Assembly: GCA_963662155.1 (NCBI GenBank)
Contig: OY759262.1
Span: 12,611,782 to 12,675,781 of the forward strand
DNA length: 64,000 bases
Source: Lamellibrachia columna
Lineage: Eukaryota > Annelida > Polychaeta > Sabellida > Siboglinidae
Direction: 5' to 3'
Within the stretch, counting starts at the first letter, position 1. Every line of letters starts with the position of its first letter. The notes under the pieces are model-generated. The model did not search any database and was not told the origin of the DNA. It saw only the letters and a program-made list of their open reading frames with translations. Shown one piece after another: positions 25,901 through 40,500 of the stretch. A program made the translations under genes and the position numbers.

Positions 25901-28900
25901 AGACGTACACAAGCTTTCAGGGGGTAGTGAAACTCTTCGAATTTACAATGTAGTGCAACCCGAGGAAGGCAGCGGGACGTAGCATGAAGAGGGTTAATTG
26001 CTCATGTAAAAATCCACAATTGCTGTTTTATGGACTTTGTTATTAAATGATCCGGCAATGATACTATCACCACTGAGCCTGTCACCAATACTATTGTGTA
26101 CCCCATCAACACGGCACCTCCGCCGCCACAACCCTCCCCACTTTCACCCTGTCTCCTGTCATTACCTGGGTGTGATCCCTGTGACGGACAATAGGAAGGG
26201 ACGATTCAGGCCTCCTTCACTGTCGGGGTCTCAAGCGTGTAGTCTCAAATTACGCGTCTGAACGTCAAATTACATGTGTGTTTTTAAATATCACAAAAAC
26301 ACCCCAGTACATGAATACAAACCTCAGAACCCCTCTGTCAGGCCAAGAATGAACTGTTTGGAGTAAGAAAACTTGAAACTGCAGTTTTTGCCTGTGGCCT
26401 TGTGGAAATTGAAGCACCATGCATAAATCACGGGTAGAATTCGTGGGACAGAATCAGATGCAACAGAACTCGTGGCAGGCACATTCAGACTTTATAGAAA
26501 TCAGTTTTAAAGTTGTTAATTGCCTTGACGTGATTAAAACAAGATTAGACGTTAGCTTTGCATCACTGTGAAAACGGCTAATTTTAAGGATTTTGAAATG
26601 ACGCTTCCACCTGTGTCCTCATATCTGGTCCAGTACTTTGAATGTATCTGTCACTTAATTTTGTGCTGTCTGATGCACCACAACCACTACAAATCAACAA
26701 CAACAACAACAACACAACACAGCCACAACTGATACTGTTATCACAACAACCAGTACCTACTACAAGTTCAATTCACTGTAGGATGACCACTCTCACTGTT
26801 TCTGTTTCAGACACAGCATGTAACGGGGTCGTGTGTGAAGATGATGAGTTCGCTGCTGCCCGCTGCCCCGCAGACAGCTACCCACTACCACCGCTACACA
26901 CCAACAACGGCTGCTGCGAGAAACATCAAGGGTCAGTTGAGTTGGTTACAATAGTGTGAGAGCAGCCTTCGCCGTTAACGTGAAAATCCTTTAATGTTAT
27001 TTTGAAAATCCCAATTCCTTCAGTTGCCAGCAATCCTTATAGTTATGTTATGAGTTACAACTTAAATTAGGTCTTTCTAGGTTTTTCTTATTCAACTCTT
27101 TTTCTTGTACTGCTTGGCAGAGAACTCTCCTACTGGATGCATGTTGTTCGGCTCCACGTTCCCGTGCCCATGTTCCTGTCATCTTTATTATTTCATCTCA
27201 TCACCATGCTGCCTTCCTGGTGTCCTTTCAAAAGGTTGTTACTTGGTTGTTGACCTGCATGTTTTTTAACCTTACAAGTTACTAGGTCCACAAATACTGG
27301 GCTTTGCTTTTATACATTCTATTAGAAATGCACTGACTTATTAGCTTCCTTTAAATTATCAGGTTAAACTTGTAGTTTTGCCGAAAACTTGGGTAAACTG
27401 GGGCAAAGCGGAGTGAACGAAATTATGTAGGTTTCGAATGGCAGTAAGAGGATTTATACCCCCGTCACCTTGACTGGGGTCTGATGCTTTACCCCGTGCA
27501 ATTTGCTGCTTTCCCCCACAAAATACCCATCAGCATCCTGCAATTTAAAATTTTTGTCCCACAAAATTACGGGAGAAACTGTGAATTACAGAGTTGTTAA
27601 ATGATGCAAACTCTGAATGTAATCGTTTAGTGGAATAAGCATAGCTTTGGAATATCTTCAATCGCTGTGTCTAATCTGCAACTGCCAGCATTGGGATGTC
27701 CCTTGTGCCAGTATTCATGAGTGTAGGCACACTACATACGTCACACAGTGTGACCCAATACAAGCAGACAGGACTGTCATTATGATTTTTCCACCGTATG
27801 GAAAAAGTCTACTTTGATGATTCATGCAATGATAGCATCGTCAGTGAAAGATCCCTTGAGCATTCACATAATCTTCAGATGTCCATCTTGTTCGGCTGTT
27901 CCTTCTGATTAGATTTGCTGTCAACTGCCTTGACATTGACTGTATTCACCTGACAGACGATTATTATGGAGGGTTTTCCCCTGCAATTGTTTTTTAATGG
28001 GAAGACAGACTGGGATCCACCGCTCGGACTGCGACAGTGGACATGGCAGTTAGACACATGCCCAAGGGCTGGACATGTTACGTTTGTACATGGCTGTCAG
28101 ATGTCTCTGACTGTTAAGGAACCAACGTGTTTCCATTCAGGAATCCTGACAACTTATCACCCATGTCAGTCAGATGGTATGACATCTGGTACTGTATGTT
28201 TTATATAGTTAAAAATGTCATGACATTCTGGTTTTTGCTACATCATAGTCTGATGCAATATAAGAATGTAAAATACAAATATGTTACAATACAACAACTT
28301 TTATTGCACCCACATCCTTGGGATTCAAATACAAAATCAAATACAATTTTAAAGTTTCTTGAATGGATAGATGATCCGGTTTCTTGGTTTATTAATTAGG
28401 TAGTTATGCTTAATCTTAAAGTTGTAACAGATGGATGGATACACTAGTGATCTAAGGAGGATAATCATGGTTAAAAAGATAGGTCTTCAGGTGATGATGA
28501 AAAATTATTTAAATAACAAACACTAACAGGGAGTGAATATCAAAGAGTTGATGCAGCAACCAAAAAGCCCTGGTTGAAATCTTTTTCAACTCTAGGAACA
28601 AAAGGTAGATTAGAATTGATGATCAAAGTTGTCTGGGCATTCTTGTAGGAGTGAGCAGTGAATGTAAATATGCCAGTTATGTATACCACTAACCCACTTG
28701 GGATAGTCATTTATAATATAGAAAGAATTTTTTTTAGTTTTCTACTTTGATGGCGTACAACTTTAACCCATTAAATCCCACAACGGCCGCAGCCGGCCGC
28801 TCTGTGCAGTCCTGGAACGGCCGCCGCCGGCCGCATATAGGACCCTCTATTAAAAAAAATCCTGGCGAATAACTACTGAACTAAACGCTACCAAATTTTG

Positions 28901-31900
28901 CTACACCCTAGCGGATATATTTTGCAACAACAACAGCTCGTTACGTGCATGTGTTGCCCTTTCGGAAATCTTGATTTTCATCAGTTTTGTTCACGCTATC
29001 TCTAAAATTTTTATTTCTATATTTGTCATGATAAATATGGTGTAACCTGAAAAATAACCGTCAAGATTTTATAATGTTTTCAGTGGTGCAAAGCTAACAC
29101 ATATAGCTACATTTTCTTCGCTGAGTTGCATAGGGTTATAGCATGGGATCATTGTCAAATGTCAGTGGCAACTTTCAATGTTTTAACAAATGTACTATGT
29201 TGTCTTTGCAAATTGTGATCAAATGTCAACATTTTATTAATATATCCTATTTCTATGTATACGTGCATGTGGAGAAATTACTACTCTTCAAAATAAACAC
29301 AACTTGTAATTGTCAATATTGAATAGTTTTTTTTCTACAGATTTTTGAACACAAGGAGGTAAAATCGCTCGAAATTTGCCAGAAATCCTGGGAATATGGT
29401 GGCATGTTTTAATAAAATCCTGGGGCCTAATGGGTTAAAAACCCACCAGTTTGTTGTACTTCAGTGCACACTTCTGTTGCTATTTTAGGATATGATATAT
29501 AAAAATCAGGATTGTGCACCTATTAATGTCGTGCCATGCAATGTGTGGCAGCCAGAAGATAAGGCGTGAAAAAAGAAGCTGATCTGGAAACAGCCACTTG
29601 ACATAAAGAAAGCCCAGCTATCAGGTCTGCCAAGCACTGGTGAACATAAATTTGTGGCACCTTATCTGGAATGTTGTCAAAGTTGAAAAATTAGATTTGT
29701 TGGTTGTTGAACGTTAATTGTATGTTGTCATTGGCAACCCTATGGCAGTCTGTTTGTGCAGGCCCCCAGGGGGCAGTACTGTTTTGACTCGCCTTTACCC
29801 TTTGGGCATCTGAAAAATCATTGACCTAATATATAATAGAAACTGTATATATATTTAAAAAAACAGCAAAAGCTAAAACATGCATTTGAAAATGTTCTCA
29901 TTGACAATCCAGAAAATATCCATTGATAGTTCTCATTTGATAGACTTGCATGGAATTGATAGAGCAAAAAGGGGCATGTTGTGCAGTTCAGTGATTATGC
30001 AGGTAGTGAGGCTGGTTTCAATATGTGTATCAAGCAGTATTTCAATTGAGCACACTTGTAAGTCGTTAGTGCTCAGCCCATGCATGGTCTCAAAAACAGT
30101 TGCTACACTGGCAGTTAATTTCTGGATCCTCTGACAACACACTATGTTAACAACATCAGTTTGGTTGTGTGGCAGGTCAAAGTAATCGTGACCATTTTAA
30201 CCAAAGTAAGGTGGATGTCCCTAGTATGTTGCAGGGCAGATGGTCTTTTGTTGCAAATGTATTTCTCTGGACACAATCTCTTGCCAGGTGTAACAGTATG
30301 TGTACAAGTACGACACCACCTGTGAGAATTGTGCCATGACCTAGACAGTGGCCACTCGTGTATGTACCTAGCTACCTGCCTTCGAGCAATATTACACTCG
30401 TCCATGAATTACAAGTGTTTGCACTTAAATGGTCGCAGGTTTATTGTTTTCTTTTTGTTTCTATTGACACGTTCTTGGCACTGCATAGACATGATTTATG
30501 ATATTCTAGCAAGATTCCACGGACAGGACATGGTAAATCTCTCCCTGCAAAACCAAATGAGCAACTGATATGGAGGTCTGCTTGAAATCATGCATGGCTT
30601 GTGCTATGGCCATGTTAGGCCCTTCATGGTGGTGCTGAATCTGGGTCATACATAAAAACTTTGTGGTCATGTTACTGATATACAAAGTCATGTTACTGAT
30701 ATACAAAGTCATGTTGTGCAACCCTCAGTGTAGGTAACACGAATAGTATGGTATAGATGAATAATTTTTTTTGTCACTGCCTGAATATAGTAATTTATTA
30801 TGATATCAAGTATACTGTTTGTGGTTATTTGTTAAATACTCTTTTTCGTCTGAATTAGGACATATTATTAGGACATAATATTAATAATAGTAAAAACATT
30901 AATAATTTTATGAAGTATCAGGTATCGAACAAACGCCAATTCAGTGCAGCTCAAATACATACCAGAGACTGGAGTAAGTACAACAATGTATGTCATAAAG
31001 TACAACAATGTATGTCATAAAGAAGGAGTAGATGAATTATAAAGAAAAAAGATAACATGCATGTATACAAATAAATTTCTGGGATCATGCCCTTGCCATG
31101 TTGGGATCTTACCCTTGCCGTGCTGGTATCTTACCCATGTTGGGATCTTACCCTTCCTGTGCTGGGATCTTACCCTTCCTATGCTAGGATCTTACCCTTC
31201 CCATGCTAGGATTTTACCCTTCCATTGCTGTGCTGGGATCTTACCTTTCCCATGCTGGGATCTTACCCTTCCTGTGCTGGGATCTTACCCATCCCATACT
31301 ATGATTTTACCCTTCCCGTGCTGGGATCTTACCATTGCTGTGCTGGGATCTTACCTTTCCCATGCTGGGATTTTACCCTTGGATCCCTGGGGGACTGAAT
31401 GACTAATGTGCCAGTAAGGTGTCAGTAGCTCACTCAATGGTCTATTTGCCTGGATACACCACTGGGTGTATACTATAAATCTAAACAACAAATACTCTGC
31501 ACTTGTAAGAACGGGGTTAGGGGTGTAGTCAATGGAATGAACTGGCACTGTCAGCTGGCTGTCACCTAGGTATGTGGAAAGAATTTAACACAAGTGACAT
31601 TTGTTTCTTTCCCCCCATTGCTAAGTAAATATCCCCAAAGCCGGGTCATTACATAAAGATGTCAAGCTTAGTTGTCTATGATCAACAATGACATTAAATT
31701 TACAGTTATATCCCCCCCCGCCCTGGTGGGTATGCTCTGACTACGCTCATTTGTACTGTTTTATTTGCCCACACCCGTAGGTTACACAAATATTACAGTT
31801 GTACTTTATGTCAATTTTAACTTGCAGCATACCTCAGGAGATTCTCTTGAATATATAGAATAATATAATTATAATTATGTTGCTGTAGTCATTTATAAAA

Positions 31901-34900
31901 CATGTAAATTTCTTACACATTTCTGAAAACGTTCTATTATATATTTCTAATATATTCTGCAGAGCACTGGTAAATGCCCCAGTGCTGCAGGCCTAAAAGT
32001 TCTTGTAGCTTACACGTATTCCTTTGTGTGGTTGTGCCACCCAAGTACATACAACCGGTATACAGGGTTTCACATAATTACATGTCTTAGAGTTTCTGAA
32101 ACATGTATCATCATGTAACCCGACACGGAAGTCCTTTCTACTTTTTACGAGCGTTGATTGGTGGCATCAGTTAGTGTTTTGTCTGTGGTCTTATCAACGA
32201 ACGTTGCAAGAATCGTGAATGAATGGGACGGTGTCAACATATCTGGCCTGTGTGTGTCACCAGGGAATGATTGTAACCTAGCTGAAAACAGATACAGTTT
32301 TTTTATCAGTGATAAGAGGACAAGGCCAAGAAGACCACTGCACTGTCAGTTTGATGACCCTGATACGTGGCTCTGAAATGATCAGTGCAAAAGCAACAAA
32401 ACTAATTTTTTCTATATTCAGGGCAAAACTTTACAATATCAACAGTTAAGTGAAACATATAGAGAAGATTGCTGACAGTCATGATGGGTTTATCTTATGC
32501 CAAGTTTCATAGGATTTCATATGCCATTCCATCTTAAGGTTTGCTGAAAGTAGTCTTCTTACATAGTCAGGAGTAGACACTTTCACCATGAAGCTTTCAC
32601 CAGTACGCTTTCAATGAGACACTTTCACCAGTACGCTTTCAATGAGACACTTCCCTAGGATGCTTTGCTCAGGAAACTTTCAACAAGATACTTCCCTAGG
32701 ATGCTTTCCTCAGGACACTTTCACTTTCACCAGGACATTTTACTAGGGTGAAAACTGAGAGTTGTGCTCCTGGGAAAAGGGTCAGTGAATGTACAGGAAC
32801 TAATGACCTTCCATGGCTTTGTCCCAGCAGAAACCTGACCTTCTGCTGTTTATCTTACCTGAAATAAGCAGCCAAGATCTGTTACAACCAGCATAATGTG
32901 GGGTAATTGCGGCTGAAATACCAGACCATGGCTATTGTCTGCTGGTGCACAGTGGTAAAGTAAAGATTTATGCCAAAGACAGCTTTGTCATTGATCTGCT
33001 GATACACCGCTGGCGCCAATAATTTGGTTTTTGTAGTGGACTATGACCAGTGACCATCTATGCTGGTCAATAACGGCCCGATTGTCATTTGTTCACATCC
33101 TGTCCGACAAATTGTAAATAAATTGTGAACAAATTGAGTTCATTCATTGTCGCTTGCAATCAGCAGATAGTATCTTGAACACTGAGATCATTAACATTGT
33201 TGCGAGATAGTTATTGTTAATATAAGATCTACTAGTTGAGTCATTCCGGGATAGTTACAGGGCATTAGTTATCAGTGTTGACATGACCATGTTCCATCAT
33301 TCAATATCCTCAGTGTTATGTTCCATGGGCTGATCACATCTAGACATTTGACTGCGTCAATTTGCTCTTTTTGTTTTCCGATGAAACGGATCGACACACA
33401 TCTTGACTGGAACATGACTTTTGCAGTTAATTTGTCTGATTGTTTCTTTATTTGTTTCTGCTGTCTTCTTTCAAGACGTTTTCCTCGATTGCCATCAGAC
33501 CTTGTAGATTATGGACTTAGCGAGTCATTACATAATATGAATTATCTTCTGTGATCGTTTCAGATGCGTATGCAAGTCCGTGAAGTCGTGCGATCATGTA
33601 ACGTGCGGGCCGGGCCTGCGCCTGAGAATCATCGAACCTGCAAACGGACACCCAGGTTCATGCTGTGACAAAGTACAGTGCGTCAACAGTAAGTGTCTTT
33701 CTATTTACATCAAACCTACTTCTATCCCCGTACAGAGTCATAGTACACTTCTCCCCACTCGTTTCCTTCTGGCGCTCTCTCATGTTCAGATATTCAATCG
33801 TAATGCACTCAGCAAATGTGCTCTAAAAAATGTTATGTATCTTAAAAATAGACTTGCTCTGGGATATAATTGTATACATTTCACCCCTTGAAGCCTGATT
33901 AGGCATACATATGGGCCGTGCCAATGACGTTCGCATCTGATGTCCTGATGTGGTTCTCGGATGGCCCACCATGTTTCGGGCCAAATCTGGGTTTCGTAAA
34001 AAAATTAAGACAGTTGCAGTTATATAACGTCTGTATGTTATCCAAGTTGGTGCTGCGTATGTGCATTTTAGTATGTTCAATGATGTTTTTATAAAGATGC
34101 ACGCGGGAATAAGTGTTAGTGTGTTATTTGTTAGTGTGTGTGTGTGCATGCGTATGTGCATACCTGCGGCCTTTCCTTTGCCCAGCTTAGTTTTAGACAG
34201 AACACGTCAAATGAAACTTAAATATATTTATTTAGTCTGGATGCATATTGGCAGGACATTCTTATCTGAAGTTCTGTTCTTGATAAGTTTATATCAATGC
34301 GACGGTGTCAGTTGTATCGAGACATAGGATGCTTTTGTTGTGAGTATTTCTAGAAAATCAAGAAATCAACAATTCTTTGTGTAGCATACTCAAGTTTGTG
34401 TGGGATGATCACTGAGACATTGATATAAATTGCAGATGGGAATTGGCAGGTTCCCATACCTTCAGCTAACATGGATTTGTCTCCCTATGGGAAGTCTTTT
34501 ATCTCCTCACATGCTAATCATCTGATAGGTTCTGTTATCTTCCACTTACATCAGTCATTAATTCCCAAGAAGCCTCCCCGGTGATGTCTTTAGGAAGGTG
34601 GTGGCTGTGTTACACCAATGTGTTGCCAGTCAAGGGCTAGTTCTGGGAAATAATCCCGGACATGTGAAGCCTATTTCAAGGACGGAGGAAGCTGCTGCTC
34701 AAGTAGAACATCTCAGCAGATGTAGCAATTGATTGTGACAGATGATTTCGTTTCTAGGTGTTTCTAGGTAGCGGAAGGGGTGATTTGAATTGGAGATTTT
34801 CTTGGAATGGTTATCAGAGTGTAATGAAGAGATTGAGGAAGTTTCGCAAAACACTATGTTCATGATAGTTTGCGCAAAACAGAATAAATTTTTGAAATTC

Positions 34901-37480
34901 CAATGGCATATTTTCATGCTGTTGTATAATGTTTTGTGCAGTTGGTATGCAGACATTTTTTCTTGAAACAGCAACTATTAAATGTTTGCTTTTATTGTAG
35001 TATACATAGTAAAGGTTTCCACTTTTGTAAGCTGCCAAAATGTACTATTTTTACCCTTCAGTGCAGATTGTACAAAAATGTGGTCATTAATCGTGCATAG
35101 AGTAACATGTTTAGCAAATGTTCCCAGCGTAGCCCATCCCCTGCCTTGCATTTGTTCCCAGCGTAGCCCATCCCCTGCCTTGCATTTGTTGCCAGCGTAG
35201 CCCATCCCCTGCCTTGCATTTGTTCCCAGCGTAGCCCATCCCCTACCTTGCATTTGTTCCCAGCGTAGCCCATCCCCTGCCTTGCATTTGTTTCATGCCA
35301 ATCAAATTACGTGACCTTTGTCGAAACGCTATGAAGTTTCCACTGGTGTTAATGGTCTGAAAAAGTCATTTGCCGTTGTAATTCGCAGTTGTTATCCAGA
35401 ATGTCAAAAGGGAACGGGTGTTTGAAAAGTGGTTTCATCTGTCATTTATAATAGTCTGCAAAAGCGATCAAACACATTTCACAACACAATCTTATTATGA
35501 ATTAATGAAAAAGTCCATATCTGACTTGTTCGACTATGCTAACGCGCACAACCTTTTGACATTTTAAGTTTGGCTGAAGTTGTGGTAAGTGTTCACATGT
35601 CATGGAAAAATACCACAACAGGACTACAAATTTGAGTAAAATACTTTCTTACTTGCTAAACATAGTCCAATAATTAAGTTAGAAGTGGAACTCTTCATTA
35701 ACTCATAAATAGATTGTATTGTTAACTGTGTTTGTTACGATCAAATAATTCTATACAGTTACAATCAAATAATTGTCTTTTTGTCACAGGCTTCTGCACT
35801 GCAAAAAGAAACGGCGACATTGTAGTGCCATTTAGTACCAGCATTATATTTCATAATCTGCAAATTGATGGGACTTTGCCTATTTGAAATTTATTTAATG
35901 GAGTGAAATGTCTCATATTATCTATTCCCACCTCACTTGACAGGAGAGTGTATACTCGAAATGGATCTTTAATCTATTCAACACTGTATGTTTGCTGATA
36001 AGGGGTAAATAAAGTATTGGCATATTACCCTGACACAGCCAGTGCGGGTTATCTTGTGGGGTGGGGTGTCGAGTTACATCTACAACTTGTTTTTACCATA
36101 ATCGTGGACTGGAGCCCTGCCCACTGCCTGCCCACACTGCCTGCCCACCGCCTGCCCACTGCCTGCACACTGCCTGCCCACCGCCTGCCCACCGCCTGCC
36201 CACCGCCTGCCCACTGCCTGCACGCTGCCTGCACGCTGCCTGCACGCTGCCTGCACGCTGCCTGCCCACTGCCTGCCCACCGCCTGCCCACTGCCTGCAC
36301 ACTGCCTGCCCACCGCCTGCCCACTGCCTGCACACTGCCTGCCCACCGCCTGCCCACCGCCTGCCCACTGCCTGCCCACTGCCTGCCCACTGCCTGCATG
36401 CTGCCTGCCCACTGCCTGCACGCTGCCTGCCCACTGCTTGCACGCTGCCTGCCCAGCACTTTATGTCAGGCTTCCTCTATAGGGAAAATATTGTGTTAGT
36501 GTTGAATACCAGACAGAAGATAAAATGACGGCGTATTCTAAATAGGTGTCTTTCTAAAATTACACTTCAGCTGAATTGAAGATATTTTGAGACGGCACCT
36601 TTGTTGAATTGAGGCCCTTTGTTGACGGAGAGAATACAAGCAGAGATGGTAATCACTGCTTGTTAGGCCTCTTTTGAAGGTGGAATTACTTTTACTATTC
36701 TATCTTTTTCCATATTTAGCATCATCGTGGGGCCAAATATATGAGGCTGAGAATGAAATTGTCCAGGCAGAGAATTGTCTGACATCTTGACGTGCAGGGC
36801 TCTGTAAAAGATGCCTTGGTTCGTAGCAGTACTTGGTGGCTAAAGACAGATTGGCATTGCTTCTACTGCAAGCTGCATAGAACAGTTTTGCTAATAACAA
36901 TATTATGAATATTGACAGTTAAATAACTGATTTCTGTACCATCGTAATCCAGTCTCATAATGTAGTACTTAAATTACAGATTCTGAATCTAGACATCCCA
37001 TTCTGGGTCCATGGGACCTCCCAGTAAGAATCCTACTATAACAGCCCACTTCGTACATCTGGGCGTTTAACAGACGGTTTGGTTCTAAGAATAGTTTCAT
37101 GTTTCTGCTGAGAACTGTGTAAGGGTTCATGTTGTAGCTAGTTGTGATGTTTTGTTCAAGTAAGAAATAAGCAATTTGTAATGAGCTTTTATCTATGAAT
37201 TTGATCCATATATATGTCATTTGATGTAGACACGAGCTAGCTAACTACATATGGTTGATGTGAATGATTCTTGACAAAGGACATTTTGTCTCTGGCCATG
37301 CTGATGGTTTGGTGACAGATCTAACATGTCAACTGTCTCCCATATATGTGACAAATTGCATTTGACAAAGGGCAATGGAGGTGGTAATATAATATTAGGT
37401 ATTTGCTGTGAATGATATGGTTCAGTAAAACTATGCATATAAATACATGCACACACGCACATGCACGTCAGCACATGTAG

Positions 37481-37563
<83 letters not shown>

Positions 37564-40500
37564 TGCACACACACACAGATGTCATCTGGATATGATGTTC
37601 CAAGAAAATCAAGTAGACAAACTCTCTCTCTCTATGGTTATACAGCTGTACATTCAGATTAGTGATGTTCCAAAGTTGTCAATGTGACTTCGCCTGGAGC
37701 AATTCAGCACAAATAGCCTCTTGACATTTAGGCAGCTCTATTGTTGCATCTGTGCAACCAGATGGAATAATGAAGTATATCACCAGATTGTGAGAGTACA
37801 GTAGTAGGGTTGGGGAAACTGAGATGTCCGATCCTTAATATATGGACATCATACTGAGCTGTGGTTTAGCAGTGGATAGGTATTTGACATCCGGTGTGGT
37901 TTATGCCGCTAGTTATTAAACATGCAGACACAGATCAGACATTTGTTCGGGCTATTGGACCGACCTTCCTGTGTACAGTTTCCAGCTGGCGTCTCGTTGC
38001 AAACTGGTTATTGTTAACAGGAAACACTACATTGGCCTTTGTGCTCTATTTGTAAATGTCTAATTAATTTGTCAGATGTTGGTGTTAAATTAAATAGAGA
38101 ACTGTTGTCGGATGTCTGAATCCTGGGGAGTGCAGTGAGCCACACCCGTGGATATCAGCAGGGAATCCACTTAGAGTTATCAAGTACAGTGGTGTAGTAT
38201 AGGAGAATGTATCAGGAGTTGCCAGGGTAAGACCTCTATAAGCACGCTCCAATGGCATCTGACACTTGATATAAATATATGCTCCCCTCCAATCTAGCTG
38301 GCTGACGTACAACCAGTGTGCATTACAGACTTGTGGTTACAGAATGTTGCTTCCAATTTTCTGTCGTTGATCAAAATACTGCCTCAGTGAGCGCATGCAT
38401 TTGGACGTGGGTACTGTGGCCAAAGAAGGTTAGCTACTGGTCAAGCACTGCGTTGCTATTCATTATGTTGTCAGTATAGATATGGCCAGGGTTGACTTGT
38501 CAGGACATCTGTAATCTCACGATGTTTGGGGGCTGGAATTGATTTGTAGCAATGATTAGGTGATTATTTTGTAGTGAAATGGATTTTAGGTCATGGTTAT
38601 GCAGTGGTGATTGGGCCTTATGGAAAACAATTTTTTTTTAAGGAATTCCTAAGTCTTAGATATAATAAAAAATATGTAAAAAATATTCTCGGTCATGCTT
38701 TGAAGTTTGTTAAAAAATACATAGTTTTGCCCTGCAACTGTTTGGTAAAATAAAATAGACTTTCTGAGAAAACTGAGCAAATCAATCCTGGCTGCAACTA
38801 TAAAGAAAACACAATATTTCTCTTGATATTTAAGAAATGCTGGCTGAATGAAAATGAAGGAGTCCAGTCTACCAAGCCTTGTCCTACACAGCCTCTGCAT
38901 GTCCGCAGTATTGATGCTGTATCACCAGCCCCTGTGGGTGTTGGTGCTGTATCACCAGCCCCTGTGGGTGTTGGTGCTGTATCACCAGCCCCTGTGGGTG
39001 TTGGTGCTGTACCACCAGCCCCTGTGGGTGTTGGTGCTGTATCACCAGCCCCTGTGGGTGTTGGTGCTGTACCACCAGCCCCTGTGGGTGTTGGTGCTGT
39101 ACCACCAGCCCCTGTGGGTGTTGGTGCTGTATCACCAGCCCCTGTGGGTGTTGGTGCTGTACCACCAGCCCCTGTGGGTGTTGGTGCTGTACCACCAGCC
39201 CCTGTGGGTGTTGGTGCTGTACCACCAGCCCCTGTGGGTGTTGGTGCTGTACCACCAGCCCCTGTGGGTGTTGGTGCTGTACCACCAGCCCCTGTGGGTG
39301 TTGGTGCTGTATCACCAGCCCCTGTGGGTGCTGACATAGACAGGTACTGCCAAGGATGAGCTTTGTGCGTGGTAAAAAACTGAAGAGAGCCTTACAGGGG
39401 AACAACTACCTACTGTATCAGGGTACAACTGAGTCACACAATACAGCAGGGTAACTAGTAATGGGGTATTTTTTATCTGGGATTTGATGTCACACAGGGA
39501 ATTCCCGCTGCTGGACTGCTGGGAGTTTATGTTCAAGGAAAAAGGGCTCTTGCTTGCACCTCCCGGGACACCCAATTTAGGTCTCTTTCCAAGGCATCCA
39601 ATTTGGACATCCTTCCAGGGCATCCAATTAGGGCCTCCATATGGGGCATCCAATTTGGGACTCCTTCATGACATCCAATTTGGACCTCCTTCCAAGGCAT
39701 CCTTCCAGCACATCCAATTTAGGCATCCTTCCTGGGCATCCAATTTGGGCCTCCATTTTCGGGCATCCTTCCAGTGCATCCTATTTGGGCATCCTTCTAG
39801 AGCATCCTTCAGGGCATCCAATTTTGGCCTCCTTCAATGGCATCCCTCCAGGACATCCAATTTGGACCTCCTTTAAGAGCATCCTTCCAGGGCATCCAAT
39901 GTGGGCCTCCTTCCAGAGCATCCTTCCAGGGTATCCAATGTGGGCCTCCTTCCAGAGCATCCTTCCAGGGCATCCAATTTGGGCCTCTGTTCAGGCAAGT
40001 CCATATCTCAGTACCTCTTGGGAATTTGTCCTTAGTCACACTTGCTTTCCACAGTGGCAGTAAGCTCACAGTGGCAGTAAGCTCACAGTGGCAGTGAGCT
40101 CACAGTGGCAGTAAGCTCACAAAGGAGAAAGGAAGACAATAAATGTGAATATGAGAAGGACAACAGACAGAGAAATGATGGACAATAATAAAAGTAAACA
40201 CTCCAGACACCTGAAACTTGTTTCTGGTACAAATAGATTGTGACATTATGTAAAGTTTGTGAAATTATTTGAAACAGGTAGAACCTGTTGTGAAGGTGTT
40301 GTGAACAATATCCTGAGAATGCCAGGAATGGAAACGTGCCTACATGAGCCTGAGAACTTGACACTCTACCTACATATCAGGTAGGCGACGTACATAGGTG
40401 TGTGTGAATGTTGCGCATCGCACAACAGAGTCCTGGCAAGTCTGATTGATGACAGTGTGACAGGCTTGCCATGAGTGTCATCGTGTCTCCGGCAGACCTG

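Larger units (their letters stand above)
20040..26810 (+). other. CRIM1: CRIM1 intron 2 (6.8 kb)
   Basis: Contains a 71-75-bp tandem duplication (22130-22280), a shorter duplication (CTACCTGGCATCCAATCGCT twice near 21580-21620), GACTCATCC-type short repeats (24120-24300), a strong hairpin (25387-25447) and dispersed repeat C. No further exon seen. Confidence 0.7.
26932..33563 (+). other. CRIM1: CRIM1 intron 3 (6.6 kb, phase 2)
   Basis: Contains a piggyBac-like MITE (28763-29438), a 20-22-bp minisatellite (31083-31382) and CACTTTCACCAGTACGCTTT-type repeats (32572-32740). It is the only phase-2 intron in the gene. Confidence 0.7.

Noticed and set aside
36017..36528. Long ORFs on both strands (up to 160 codons)
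   Set aside because: Product of the 11-bp repeat; five frames are open at once.
38798..39405. Four overlapping ORFs of 163-179 codons on both strands
   Set aside because: They exist only because a 30-bp repeat keeps every stop-free frame open. The peptides are exact 10-residue repeats without flanking gene structure.
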